Assembly (NCBI RefSeq): GCF_949987515.2
Contig: NC_082686.1
Location: 45,175,559 to 45,239,558 of the forward strand
Length of the DNA stretch: 64,000 bases
DNA from: Delphinus delphis
Lineage: Eukaryota > Chordata > Mammalia > Artiodactyla > Delphinidae
Direction of reading: 5' to 3'
The notes under the pieces are model-generated. The model made no database searches, had not been told where the DNA came from, and saw only the letters and a list, made by a program, of their open reading frames with translations. This document shows, in pieces, positions 14,051-25,732 of the stretch (position 1 is the stretch's first letter; every line of letters begins with the position of its first letter). The position numbers and the translations under genes were made by a program.

Positions 14051-14083
14051 GTGTGTTTGTGTGTGTGTGTGTTTGTATGTGTG
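14051..14083. repeat. (GT)n microsatellite with interruptions
   Basis: GT repeats broken by ttt and tat units. Confidence 0.85.
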
Positions 14084-14879
14084 ACAGAGAGGCAGGGTAA
14101 GAAAGACAGACACAAAAATGGAAAGAGAAAAGAGACAAAAAAATGACTTAGATGACCCCTAGCAGAGCTATTAATATCCACTTTTTTCTTTTCTTAGGAC
14201 TCTATAGCTTCAATCTCCTAGCCAGTAGAACAGGAGCTTTACCATTGGCTTAATTAGAACCTTGCTAATTAAAAAATAACGATTGTGGTAGTAGAGTGCT
14301 AATTTTTAATAGCACTTTTACCTATTCCTGATGACTTAAACTTGGCATGACTTACTTGAAAGGATAAAGGAAAATCCAACAACGCTTTTAGTCTGTCCTC
14401 TTAGTACTGTTCTGTGAATAAAGCCATGTAGAGTACCATCATGCATAAAAAATTCTAGAAGAATCTCCTGGACCTTATCAAAAAATTCTATTCTGAAGCC
14501 CCAAACACGAATATTTTATGTTCCTTGGAAGATTGGGTGAATTATAAGCCCCTTGGAATTTCCTGGAATCTGTCTATATGACATAATATCAAAATAGACA
14601 AAAAATAAAGGCAGAATGATTGGATGTGTTAACCTTAGTAGAAAATAATTTTATCTTTGAAATTTTCAATGTTGAAAATTGTTTCTACCACTGAGGAACT
14701 ATTTATATAAAAGTATTCTAATGCCATCAAATCATTGCTATCTGGTTCACAGTCTGTCTTAAATTTGAAGTTATTTCTAGTGATCAGATAATCAAGAACA
14801 TAAAGTGTGAAAAAAATAACCTTGGCTCAAAGTCTAATTTATAAGCATTTTTGCCCTGCACATATCTGCTTAAATTGGA

Positions 14880-15110
14880 TAGTGAAAAAACACAACTTTA
14901 ACAGAAGCCATTGACTAGTTATGTGACGTGCTTTGGTAAGTTACTTATTCTTTCTGCACCAATTTCATCATATGCTAAGTGAGACTAAAAATATTACCAG
15001 TTCTTATTGCTTCACAAGATTATTATGAGTACTACATAAAGAATGTGTGTGAAAACACCTTGCAAATTGTAAGGCACTGCATAAATCATGGTTGTTATCT
15101 TATGATTGCT
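14880..15110 (+). repeat. MIR SINE, sense, diverged
   Basis: 'tagttatgtgacgtgctttggtaagttactta', then 'caatttcatcatatgctaa', then 'ttattatgagtactacataaag' and 'aaggcactgcataaatca' follow the MIR core and 3' region. Confidence 0.65.
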
Positions 15111-16559
15111 GATATATATTTAGATCTATGTATCTGTACAAAAAAACTCTACAACATAATTTTTAATCACATATGTAATCCAATTAGTTTAACATTTTTA
15201 AAAAATACAACAATGTGGTAACATCTTAGAGAAAACCCCCTAGACCCAAAGACTTTAAGAGAAAGCAAACCAGCCAGAAGATGACCACTTTGTGGGCCTA
15301 TTGCATCTACTTCCATAAGTGGGATGGTAAACTCAAGAGATTAAGATGAGGCATGATGAGAATCAATCACAGCAGAAGAGAGCGGACTTGTATTTCTAAC
15401 ATACAAAAATTATAGAATATAATTGCTTACGTAGAACTTTGGTGATTATGTAAGCCAGATCTACTATAGAGCCCTAAAACCATACCCATAGAGAGCATTC
15501 AGTGAATATCGGTGCAATGAATGAATTTTCTGTATGAGCAAATCAAAGTCTTGAAGGTGATTTACCAAGGTACATAATAGAAGCAGAACCAAAATCGAGC
15601 CAAGACAGGAGAATTCTAATCCAGAATTCTTTACATGCTGCCTTCTGTTGATAACAGACCATGTTACCTCTGGTTGCAGAAAGATGCAGCCATAGTGACT
15701 GGACACCTGAACCTATTTCTTTTAACTAAGTTAGTTTTCAGATTGAATGCTAAGAGGGTCCAGACTCTAGTAAGAACATCCCTGTTAGTGACCATGAAGA
15801 GTTGACATCTATAGAGATAAAACACAGAGTCAGTATTTTAAGCAAATGAAAGGTTCAATGTAACAATAAGATTAGACTCCCAGGAAAACCTAGATCCTCA
15901 GCAGCTGGGACGGGGCAATTCCTGAGACTAAGCTGCAGACTCTGCCCTTGAGAAGAGAACCTTAAATAAAAGTCTACATCTCTAGAGAGTAATACATGCA
16001 TATTGTTTGACAGTGAATGCTCTGTGTTCACACTACAGTTCTGAACTATGTTTTCAGTATATGTGAATACAAATATATAAAATAGAAATTGTGTATATGT
16101 TTATTTTAGGAAATGATATACATAACAGTACATTAAAGTGCATTGCTATTAAATGATTTGTCCCATGATTGATATTATTATTTATGCTTATCCAAGGGGA
16201 AGTAGTGCAAAAACTGTTTCACGTTCAGCCAATGAGCTAATGCTTCTCAGTACAGAAGACTGCCAGTGCTCGCCTATCCACAGTCCAGTGTACTTTGCAA
16301 CCCATGGGGTCATGCCTTTGGAGCTTCACTTTATGCCATTTATTTACTGCCTGACAACCTGTTTTGACCCTTAAAAGTGTGAAATAATAATCCTGGATCT
16401 GCCACAAAGACTAAAAGAAATAGTGTATTTATGGAAATTAGTAAATACTCAGAACTGGTTGATAATATATCATGAAAACTTATGAAGTACAGTAGTGCAG
16501 TACTTAGAGTGAAATTTGTAGACTTAAATTGTATTTGAAAAGGTGTACTGACAATTAGT

Positions 16560-16900
16560 GAGTTAAGCATGAAATGTAAAAAGTTAGAAGACAATATAAT
16601 TAACACAAAAAAGAAGAAAGAAAATAATTTATAGTAAGAGCAGATATTAAATGAAATAGAAAACAAAGAAACAATAGAGAGATAAAGCCAAAAGTTGGTT
16701 CAAGCCTCTGGAAAGCTTGATCAAGAAAAAAAAGAAAGTACTAAAATGAATAATATTAAGAATGAGAAGATTTTATTATGGATTTAGCAAGGGTAAAAAA
16801 CTTATAGTTTTATGAACAATGGAATGTATTACCTAGGAAAGTTGAAGACATAGGTATTATGCAAATAGCAATTCCATATGGTACAAACTCTAGAAAAACT
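16560..16900 (+). mobile_element. Old L1 ORF2 fragment, sense
   Basis: 'gaaatagaaaacaaagaaacaatagagag', followed by 'aaagttggttc' and 'cttgatcaagaaaaaaaagaaa', matches the ORF2 stretch between the endonuclease and RT domains. It covers the same region as the start of the fragment at 11.9 kb but is less diverged. Confidence 0.6.
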
Positions 16901-18810
16901 CTCACACATACCCTATTCAAGCATGTTCAGAATTGAGCCCCCATGGATGAATAAAGAGATCTCGATGGCTCTGCAGCAAAACACTGTCTCTATCTGGTGA
17001 CAGCTACTTTGAATTGGAGTTGATGTGTCAGGAGAAAGGCAATTAGCCAAAGTTCTGGGACAGTAAGTGCCCTATGCTTTTCATGGGTAAGTGCTAACTT
17101 AGTTTCCCAAGAGCTTGGAAACACCAGGAGAAGAGGGGGCTGATATGCACTGGAAGGAGGAATTCGCATGACTGTTCTCTGAGCTCTCTTTCTTGGCATG
17201 ATCCGAGGAGGCAAGATGTGAGGCAAGGCAGCTACCCCCTCACTGCTGTGTTGTAGGCTGAGGAACCATGTAAGCATACTTCCTACTTAATGATTTTTAT
17301 TTCAGGGATATAGCTACAGATACACTTCTGTATAACAGCAGACATGCTAAAAGCTATTTGCAAAAGGAGTCCTTTGCCCCCTGTAACTTTACTGAGTAAT
17401 AAATTACTATTTAGCTATGTTTTTGTGAAGCAGCAAAGACATAATGTGTAATTATTATGGTGCCATTCTAAGTAAATTTTTCAATCTGTATCTCCTCTCT
17501 TTAAGGATAAGACTAAATTCTTTTTTTCAGGATTTAAAAATTCTCTCAATCATAATTTCATACTGTGCAATGCTACTCAGAATACCCCATAACTCTAATG
17601 TTGCAGAAAATTCTGTGAGAGGTGGAATATTCTCCTCTTCTATGTAAGAATGAACAATCCAAAAGTTTTTACAAATTTCTACCAGAAACAGTATTATCTC
17701 TTCCAATAGAACACAAACTTTCTTTCTCCACAATATGGGTGTTAAACCCCCTAATTATAAAGGCCTTCATCTTAGAAAGCTTCTTCTTTAGGGCCTTAGC
17801 AGATAATTACTGCCACCAATGATTTTATAGAATTTATTTTCTTGGATTTTATAACAGGCAGATATTTATTTACTTTCTAATCTGCAAATGACCTAGGGAT
17901 AAATATAAGTTACAATTTATCTGTTTTGTCTTTTTTATTTAAAATGTTGCTATTGTTTACTCATTTTTCTTTGTACTTTGTGTTTAATAAACAGTTGTAT
18001 TTGGGGTATAGATGACAAATTCAATTCCTCAGCTAGACAGAGAATAACCATGTAGCATATAAAGTTCTGACAAACAAGGCCATAAAGTTTTAAAATGATC
18101 TTTAAGGATTTTTTTTCTCAAAAGTAGCTTAAGGAAAATGATTTTCATAGTTCTAAATCTTATAGCATCACCAGACAATAAATGCAGTTTGATACATTCT
18201 GCATGTATGTAGGTTACTTCGTTTGCCTGGAAGGTCTCCTGAACAACAGATATTTTCAGGCAAAGGCTAAATGAAATCTTGATGGGAATATTATAGATCG
18301 AATTTAAGCATCAAATGAGTGACTTAATTAATGATCTTGAAAGTTACTTCCATCTCTGAGAATCTCTATCTTTAGATATTTTATAATGAGAATAGTGGAG
18401 AATTAACTCAAGGGCCTGGTAGCCTAATTTGACCTATGAATTTAGAAGAGTTGTTCCTACAAAAATTTTTTTTTCAGATACCGTAGTAGAACACCATTAT
18501 AAAGTTATTCAACAATAACACTATACAAAAACAGTATTGACTTTAATGTGTTCCCACTACCAGCATATTGTGGACAGTCTCTTAAAGGCACAAGTAAATT
18601 GTTCTGAGGTGGTGGACAAGACAGCCCACTTAAAAGACCCTGAATGACGAGGGCATTCAGTCAGTTGTGGTTCCTGTTAGTGAGAAGAGGTAGTTTGGCA
18701 GTTAACCACGGGTGACTGGGAACCAAGCCTCCAGTCCTGCTGATTTCTGAGGTGTGCTGTCTTTCATACTGTGCTGTGTCTTTGATGCTCCCTCACAGGC
18801 AGACCGTTTT

Positions 18811-18825
18811 AAAATCTACCTCACA
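18811..18825. repeat. Target-site duplication, left copy of composite
   Basis: aaaatctacctcaca, exactly repeated at 19560-19574. Confidence 0.82.
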
Positions 18826-19115
18826 GGGAGGGGGAAGAGTAAGCTGGGAAGAAGAGAGCGGCGTGGACATATATACGCTACCAAATGTAAAATAGATAGC
18901 TAGTGGGAAGAAGCCACATAGCACAGGGAGATCAGCTCGGTGCTTTGTGACCACCTAGAGGGGTGGGATAGGGAGGGTGGGCGGGAGACGCAAGAGGAAG
19001 GAAATATGGGGATATATGTATATGTACAGCTGATTCACTTTGTCATAAAGCAGAAACTAACACACCATTGTAAAGCAATTATACTCCAATAAAGATGTTA
19101 AAAAAGAAAGAAATA
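18826..19115 (+). mobile_element. 5'-truncated L1 3' UTR, plus strand (first part of a composite insertion)
   Basis: The sense L1 3' UTR runs through 'agcacagggagatcagctcggtgctttgtgacc' to 'attatactccaataaagatgtt' and an A-rich stretch near 19090-19120. It lacks a TSD immediately after that tail. The matching duplication is instead 445 bp further on (see the composite entry at 18811-19574). Confidence 0.9.
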
Positions 19116-19259
19116 AAAACAGCAAACCGGACAAAGGCTCCATGGTGCAACACAAGCCCAGGGTCTTTTAGCTGCATTAAATGAGGGCAAGAAGTCAACA
19201 CAGTTGAAACATATACTCCCAGAGGGTTCTTTGAAAATAAGAAGTATGTACTGTTTTTT

Positions 19260-19550
19260 TTTGTGTGTGTGTATTTAAGAAAAAATTTATTGGAGTGTAG
19301 TTGATTTACAATGTGTGTTACTTTCAAGTGTTCAGCAAAGTGATTCAGTTATACATATATTCATTCCTTTCTAGGTTTTTTTTCTCATAAAAGTTATCAC
19401 AGAATATTGAGTAGAGTTCCCTGTGCTATATAGTATGTCCTTGTTAGTTATCTATCATATATAGTAGTGCATGTATGTTAATCCCAAACTCCTGATTTAT
19501 CCCTCTCCCCCGCCCCACCTTTTCCCTTTGGTAACCATAAATTTGTTTTT
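19260..19550 (-). mobile_element. Older L1 3' UTR, minus strand, inside the composite insertion
   Basis: 'tttattggagtgtagttgatttacaatg', then 'gttccctgtgctatatagtatgtcc' and 'tccctctcccccgcccc', is the reverse complement of a different, older L1 3' end. It sits tail-to-tail with the L1 at 18826 and ends just before the A-run at 19551-19560. Confidence 0.85.
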
Positions 19551-19559
19551 GATTAAAAA

Positions 19560-19574
19560 AAAATCTACCTCACA
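19560..19574. repeat. Target-site duplication, right copy of composite
   Basis: Exact match of 18811-18825. Its first bases merge with the preceding A-run. Confidence 0.82.
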
Positions 19575-20234
19575 ATCAGTATGTATCTCGTACATCTTTA
19601 CAAAGTAAACTGTGGTATTTTGCAGAGGAGTCAACTCTCCCTCAAAGGAAAATTTTCATCATTTTATGTCTTAAGTTGCTTCAACTTCAGTGTTACTACT
19701 GGGGAATCACTGAGTTTCAGAACAATGCAGTTGATTCGGGATAAAAGATCGCAAACTTTAAAAAAACAATTAATTTATTTTTCCTTTCACCCACAGGTCT
19801 ACCCACGGATAGCGCCGGCATTTTGGCACTACCTGCGGGTAGAAGTGAGTAGCGGGTACTTGAACTCTCCCACCCTTGCTCCTTGCTTGCTGCTGGCCCG
19901 GTCTGATCTGATGTGCCCATTTTATTCAAGATGCAGCTGCCATTCTGTCTAAACATGCTCTTCACGCCACCACCATTCCTTAGAGTCGGGTCAGAAATCC
20001 AAATCACCAAAAATACAAGATCATCATCTTTCTTAAAAAGTTTCCAAATCAAGACCATATCATATGCATTATAATTGGTGAAAAACGAAGCACTAAATTA
20101 TGGAAAACCATGCTTGCATCAGTTCTTAATCAGTATTTTTGAGAGAGCAGAATTCCTCAGCTTGACTTTACAGTGTGTCAAGGTAAAGGAAAATAACCCT
20201 GCTTCACTCCCCTTCTCTTCTCTTCTGTCTCCAG

Positions 20235-20400
20235 GACCATGAGCAGCAGCTCTCCTATTCCTCCACGAGGTCCAAGGCCCCCAGTGCCATCATCACAGGT
20301 CTCAAGCCAGCCACCAAGTACATTTTTCATATCCGAGTGAGGACTGCAACAGGGTACAGTGGATACAGTCAGAAGTTTGAGTTTGAAACAGGAGATGAAA
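20235..20400 (+). CDS. EPHA6: EPHA6 exon: second half of fibronectin type III domain 2
   Basis: This internal coding exon belongs to ephrin type-A receptor 6, a receptor tyrosine kinase at the plasma membrane that binds GPI-anchored ephrin-A ligands. It is 166 bp: 55 codons in frame from the first base plus one base of the next codon. The peptide starts DHEQQLSYSS, contains TGLKPATKYIFHIRVRTATG and ends FEFETGDE. This is the characteristic C-terminal half of the membrane-proximal FNIII repeat of EphA receptors, with the LKP..Y.F.IR.RTA.GY.. strand pattern. The acceptor is a pyrimidine run ending tctccag at 20234, and the donor is aaa/gtaagt at 20401. The 5' half of the FNIII domain must lie on an exon upstream of the window. 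Its phase-1 end joins exactly to the exon at 50872. The choice of EPHA6 over EPHA3, EPHA5 or EPHA7 rests mainly on the next exons. Nothing is broken. Confidence 0.95.
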
Positions 20401-21077
20401 GTAAGTTTCACACAAAGATATAAAATAAGATGTTAATTTAGTGCGGTTCCAATGTGACCTCATAGTTGAAAATCTGATGTCCCAAATTTTGAATAGTCTC
20501 ATCATGCAGGATTCTGTTCATGTAAATACTCATACAGTCGTTTCAGTTAATGCTTTGGTGCTATCGTTAAATATTTTCATCACTCAGGCCACAACACAGA
20601 GAGTCTCACTGGGTGGTGTTAGCCTAATTGTCCGCCAGTCTTGGCATCATAATGTGATACTAATGAATACTTGGAAGAGAGTAAAGCCATGAGCAAATGA
20701 TTTTAGCAGTTAGTTCAAAATTATGCAGCTTTGGCTTGTTATATTAGATCAATAAAAACAGTGGTCAGGAGACAAACTCCCCTGAAATGCACATTATAAG
20801 TTTAAATATTAGATGCATGGGCTTGATTAGAAACTCAAATTAATTTCATAGCGTCAACATTGAAAACTAAAATGGGAGAAGAGGGGAGTGAGGCATTCCA
20901 AAGTCATGTAACATAGCATTAAATGTCATGTTCATTCTAAACCCAGTTCTACCATTGAATTATTTTTTCAATTTTAGAAATCCATCACATTGCTATCTTT
21001 GTAAGGATGATATAGGTGGCTTTTGCTATGTACTTTGATGGAAAAATATCTAAATACCTAATTATAATAAAATTCTG

Positions 21078-21265
21078 GGGCTTCCCTGGTGGCGCAGTGG
21101 TTGAGAGTCCGCCTGCCGATGCAAGGGACACGGGTTCGTGCACCCGGTCCGGGAAGATCCCACATGCCGCTCGCTAAGCCTGCGCGTCCGGAGCCTGTGC
21201 TCCGCAATGGGAGAGGCCACAATGGTGAGAGGCCCGCGTACCGCAAAAAAAAAAAAAAAAAAAAA
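21078..21265 (+). mobile_element. CHR-type tRNA-derived SINE, plus strand, with short TSDs
   Basis: It starts ggggcttccctggtggcgca, contains the gggttcgtgc B-box-like region and ends gcgtaccgc with a run of about 25 A. A 9-bp duplication, aaaattctg, lies at 21069-21077 and 21266-21274. The pure A-tail and low divergence suggest a recent insertion. Confidence 0.9.
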
Positions 21266-21354
21266 AAAATTCTGTTCCCATCACTGTTAAAATACCTGTA
21301 TTTGCATAAGAATTCAAGAATAGCAACTTTATTTTAAAAATTATTTATGAATAA

Positions 21355-21640
21355 CAATAATAATGTCTAGCATTTATTGAGCCTATTCTCATAGGTGCCA
21401 AAAATGATGTGCAGTATTTTACATGTGTTGTCTCTTTTAAACGTTTCAACATCCAATGAGACCAGTATTATTTTCCTAATTTTACTTATGAGAAATCAGA
21501 AGCCTAGGGAAATTGAGCAACTTGTCAGATTCATGCAGCTGGTAAGAAAGCTAAGCTAAAATTTGAAACTAAGGGCTATCTTCTTCCAAGGCCAGTACTC
21601 TACCATCCTGCCAAGTCCTTCCATTGGAATTATAAAATGC
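21355..21640 (-). repeat. MIR SINE, antisense
   Basis: 'tttattgagcctattctcataggtgcc', then 'cagtattattttcctaattttacttatgagaaa' and 'gagcaacttgtcag', is the reversed MIR pattern. Confidence 0.75.
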
Positions 21641-22499
21641 TAATGGTAAGACCACTGATTAAGCCACAATTCCCCCAGTTTATCACTCCCTGAAAGTGAA
21701 GCTATGTGAGTTTCTAACTATATGACAGAAAGAGTGTTCTGTTGTTGTTTTTAGGTTAGTGAACAACATTGATCCATAAGAACTTTTTCGTTACAACTAT
21801 ATCTAACTAAAAAGTGGAAAAGCACTGAAATATTTAATTAAGAAGGAATACAGCTTAAGGAGGGAAAGTGAACAAAGGAATAAAAAGAATACTTATAACC
21901 TGGATGTTTAATGTCTGTGATAGTCGTTTGTAATCCCACTGAACACTATTGACTTTTCAAGCTAGAGACGAAATTATTGGGAATGTAGTTATCACAAAAC
22001 TCCATAATCAAAAGCAATATAAAATATTCAAAAAAATGTCCCTGCTATGTCCTATTGACTGCTTTCTTCCCTGCCCACATGTCAAGACTTAATTTAGGTG
22101 CAAAGCCAAGGACACAATTCAAGGAAAGTTTGGTCCAGGGAAGAGTCACATCATTGTCTTGTCCAGGGTGTGTTTATTGTGTCTTATTTCACAGAAGAAG
22201 AAATTCACCTAACTTTTTAAAAGTATGACATTTTTGAGTATTATATCATCAAGTCAGAAATGTACTCTCAAACTCATAGGTCTAAATCTAGATAATTCAT
22301 TTATGTTTGTCTGGGACTTTTAGACAAAGCAATCTAGTCTAATAAGAAAACATAAGTTCTGATCTAAATATTGTATTTGGTTTTAACTCTAAATTTCAAC
22401 TTATTGTACTTTCAGGACTAAAATTCTTTCAGATGTTATGTAAAAGATAAGTACTTTGAAACTCCTTAGCAGAAAGGTCCCATACTTACAATGACCCAG

Positions 22500-23050
22500 T
22501 ATAATATTGATTCATTCAATGAAAAATATATAGGACAGTTAATATGTGCCATACTCTACGTGAGTCTCTGGGGATAAAAAAGTAATAAGACCTGCAACCT
22601 CTGCCTTTTCATAATTTATAGTCTAGATTTGTGGGAGGAAAATTAAAGTTTCAATTAAAAAATACAAGGTTGAATGACATGTACTACCAGACAGATATGC
22701 AAAGAGTGCTATGAGAGCATAGAGAAGCTGCCCTAATTCAACATGAATAGATCATGAAGGTCTGGAGGATGAGACGCAGTGGCTCATTCTTTAAAGAAGG
22801 GTGATAAAGGAATAGCAAAAGCGCTGAGATCTGAAACAGCATGAAAAATTTAAAGAAGAGCCAACTATTTGGTGTGACTACAGTGAGGAGACATGAAAAA
22901 TTAAATGGTGGGAGCTAAAAGCAGAGAATTATATACAGGGGCCAAGAACAAGACGAAGTTGCTCTTTGGGCCATGTTAAGCTTATTGCGCTTTATGAAGA
23001 TATTGAAGATTCATGGGAGGATTTTAATTAGGAGTAATATGACCAGTAAC
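22500..23050. repeat. Ancient mammalian-wide repeat, family unresolved
   Basis: It shows the recurring old pattern 'atatgtgccatactctacg...gtctctggggataaaa', 'cataatttatagtctaga' and, near the end, 'tttgggccatgttaag...gattcatgggaggattttaattaggagtaatatgacc'. Probably an old LINE or DNA transposon. Confidence 0.4.
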
Positions 23051-23054
23051 ATGT

Positions 23055-23200
23055 GCAAGACTGTCTGCTGAGCAGTTTACACAAATTATCTTTTTAATTC
23101 TGCTAAGATTATAACTCTTTTTAGAAACTTAAGTAGCTTTACCAAAATCTGATAACCAATGAGTGGAGGTGCAGGATTAGAACCCTAGAAGCACCTGACA
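23055..23200 (-). repeat. MIR fragment, antisense
   Basis: 'cagtttacacaaattatctttttaattctg', then 'aagtagctttaccaaaatct' and 'aggtgcaggattagaaccct', matches a reversed MIR. Confidence 0.6.
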
Positions 23201-23944
23201 GCAGCAGCAGACAGCAAAAACCATATTCTGAATTACTGATTTATAAATGTCATGAAAGTGACTTTTATAATACTGTTGAAGAGACAACAGCGTTTGAGAA
23301 GAGTTTGAAAAATATGTTTGTGTAAACCTGGAGTTTGGGTGCATAGAGTGGCTCCCAAGTCAATTTACAGCCTGAGGAAAAATTATTTAAAGGATCATTT
23401 TTTATCTGGTTAACTTTAAATTGCATTTTCAAAGCATGCTGTTTATATCCAGGAGAGAATTTCAATGAATAATGTCATAGTAAGATATGCGTAGGTTTAC
23501 TATAAATTCAGGAATATAATGATATGAATCCAAACTGACAGCATCAGTCTTTTTCTCTACATACCCTCTTAGTGCATCTTTAAATTTTTATAGCTTTTGT
23601 TTTTCAAGTACTGTCTGAATTATTGTAATGTCAACTTCCTTATTAAGGTCTCTCTTGTGTATTATTTAATTAACTGACTTTATGATGCATAGAGATGGGG
23701 TGTGAAGTGGGAAGGTGAAATTAGGTACTCTCTCATTTGATGGTCTAGTTCAAATTTTTTAAAACAAGCAAAACAAAGTAGTTTATAATGTCATTCCCTT
23801 TAGCTATACCTATTTTACTTTGTTCAAATTTTAGTTTGCTAACAACCAATGAGACGATAATATAAAATATGAAACAATTCTTTTTCAAAATTATAATGTT
23901 CTTAACTGATTACTTGTACTCTACAAACATAGTGGCTTCATTTA

Positions 23945-25040
23945 TTTTTTAACATCTTTACTAGAGTATAATTGCTTTAAATGTTGTGTTACTTGCTGCT
24001 GTTTAACAAAGTGAATCAGCTATATATACGCATATATCCCCATATCCCCTCCCTCTTGCGCAGCCCTCCCACCCTCCCTATCCCACCCCTGTAGGTGGTC
24101 ACAAAGCACTGAACTGATCTCCCTGTGCTATGCAGCTGCTTTCCACTAGCTATCTGCCTTACGTTTGGTAGTGTATATATGTCAGTGCTACTCTCTCACT
24201 TCGTCCCAGCTTACCCTCCCCCGTCCCCGGTCCTCAAGTCCATTCTCTAGTAGGTCTGCGTCTTTATTCCTGTCCTGCCCCTGGGTTCATCAGAACCATT
24301 TTTTTTTAGATTCCATGTATATGTGTTAGCACACAGTATTTGTTTTTCTCTTTCTGACTTACTTCACTCTGTAAAATGAAGTAAGATGGACGCTAGGTCC
24401 ATCCACCTCACTACAAATAACTCAATTTCGTTTCTTTTTATGGTTGAGTAATATTCCATTGTATATATGTGCCACATCTTCTTTATCCATTCATCTGTCG
24501 ATGGACTTTTAGGTTGGTTCCATGTCCCGGCTATTGTAAATAGAGCTGCAGTGAACATTATGGTACATGATTCTTTTTGAATTATGGTTTTCTCAGGGTA
24601 TATGCCCAGTAGTGGGGTTGCTGGGTCATATGGTAGTGCTATTTTTAGTTTTTTAAGGAACCTCCATACTGTTCTCCATAGTGGCTGTATCAGTTTACAT
24701 TCTCACCAACAGTGCAAGAGGTTTCTCTTTTCCACAACCTCTCCAGCATATTGTTTGTAGATTTTTTGATGATGGCCATTCTGACCAGTGTGAGGTGATA
24801 CCTCATTGTGGTTTTGATTTGCATTTCTCTAATGATTAGTGATGTTGAGCATCCTTTCATGTGTTTGTTGGCAGTCTGTATGTCTTCTTTGGAGAACTGT
24901 CTATTTAGTTCTTCCGCCCATTTTTGGATTGGGTTGTTTGTTTTGTTTTTTGATATTGAGCTGCATGAGCTGCTTGTAAATTTTGGAAATTAATCCTTTG
25001 TCAGTTGCTTCATTTGCAAATATTTTCTCTCGTTCTGAGG
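23945..25040 (-). mobile_element. 5'-truncated L1 with ORF2 C-terminal remnant, minus strand
   Basis: From the left come the reversed L1 3' UTR (23945-24300) and then the C-terminal end of ORF2 read on the minus strand. A surviving frame at 24364-24558 includes TIAGTWNQPK and WIKKMWHIYTMEYYSTIK, typical of the L1 ORF2 C terminus. The frame is broken by indels, so it is inactive. The homologous young L1 copies at 7.9 and 41.5 kb are shorter. No clear TSD was found and the right edge is approximate. Confidence 0.9.
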
Positions 25041-25250
25041 AGCCATCACCATGACTCCTCTTGCTTTGTTTTTAGACCAGAGGTTGGATTTTTTTCCAGA
25101 GTCAGAATATGCTAGTGGAAACTGGCCAGCAAGTTTAAAGAGTACTATCTATGACTGTTAGCACTATAAAAAGAGCCTACTTGAACTATAGCTATTGGGA
25201 TCCTCTTTTCCTAAGTCTATAGAACAACCTCATTCCCTATGTTATATAGG

Positions 25251-25280
25251 AAGAGAGAGAGAGAACAAGGGAGAGAGAAT
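25251..25280. repeat. (GA)n low-complexity tract
   Basis: Two gagagaga blocks interrupted by aacaag. Confidence 0.7.
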
Positions 25281-25679
25281 TGACTGATAGATCTATAGAT
25301 AAGTAGGTAGAAAGTCACTCATATATAGTCACAAAACACTTTCTTTTTGTGTTTCAATACAGACATTTCATATGTCTGCTAATCTCTCTTAGGACTAATA
25401 GTGTATAGCTAAATATTATGTTCACTAACAGCATTTATTGAACTGCTATTGTGTACAGGCCTTTTTATTAGGTACTGTAATTGATCCCCCCATCTTTTTG
25501 GAATAGAGTTAACAAAATTACAATAAACTACAGAATCAGTAGTAAGAAAGTAAGAATATATAAATATTCCATGTGGATCTTCTCGAAAGATAGGTGAACA
25601 ATATATAGGTGTTAGAAGCTCTCAAATATAAGAATTTTCTCAAAATTAATATAAAATCCATATTATGCCCCAAAGTGTC

Positions 25680-25732
25680 AAACACACCCACACTCACGCA
25701 CACACACTGGTGTGCACGCACACATACACACT
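25680..25732. repeat. (CA)n microsatellite with interruptions
   Basis: acacaccc, cacgcacacacac and cgcacacatacacac units around a tggtgtg break. Confidence 0.8.

Larger units (their letters stand above)
18811..19574 (+). mobile_element. Composite insertion bounded by one 15-bp TSD: candidate L1 3' transduction
   Basis: The 15-bp sequence aaaatctacctcaca occurs at 18811-18825, directly before the sense L1 3' UTR. It recurs at 19560-19574, directly after an A-run that ends the whole block. The left junction is tttt/aaaa, a good L1 endonuclease site. So the L1, 140 bp of unique sequence and an older minus-strand L1 appear to have inserted together as one polyadenylated RNA. Confidence 0.7.
1..20234 (+). 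other. EPHA6: EPHA6 intron (3' part) upstream of the FNIII exon
   Basis: This is the non-coding sequence preceding the first visible exon. I looked for the exon encoding the first half of FNIII domain 2 and the earlier ectodomain exons and found none. Identified content is listed separately: old L1 remnants, a CHR SINE, MIRs, a young L1 and a composite L1 near the 3' end. The stretches 2.75-5.75, 8.3-11.85, 12.8-14.0, 15.1-16.5 and 16.9-18.8 kb are AT-rich intronic DNA in which I recognise no gene. Open frames there are short and low in complexity. Confidence 0.85.

Noticed and set aside
16153..16374. 73-codon open frame with mixed composition
   Set aside because: No start context, motif or conservation argument, and it sits in plain intron next to an L1 fragment.
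19581..19952. 123-codon open frame upstream of the FNIII exon
   Set aside because: I considered it as a missing EPHA6 ectodomain exon. The peptide has no FNIII pattern and its borders lack matching splice phases.
24364..24558. L1 ORF2 C-terminal frame as a working gene
   Set aside because: It is a 5'-truncated, indel-broken fragment without promoter or the rest of the ORF.
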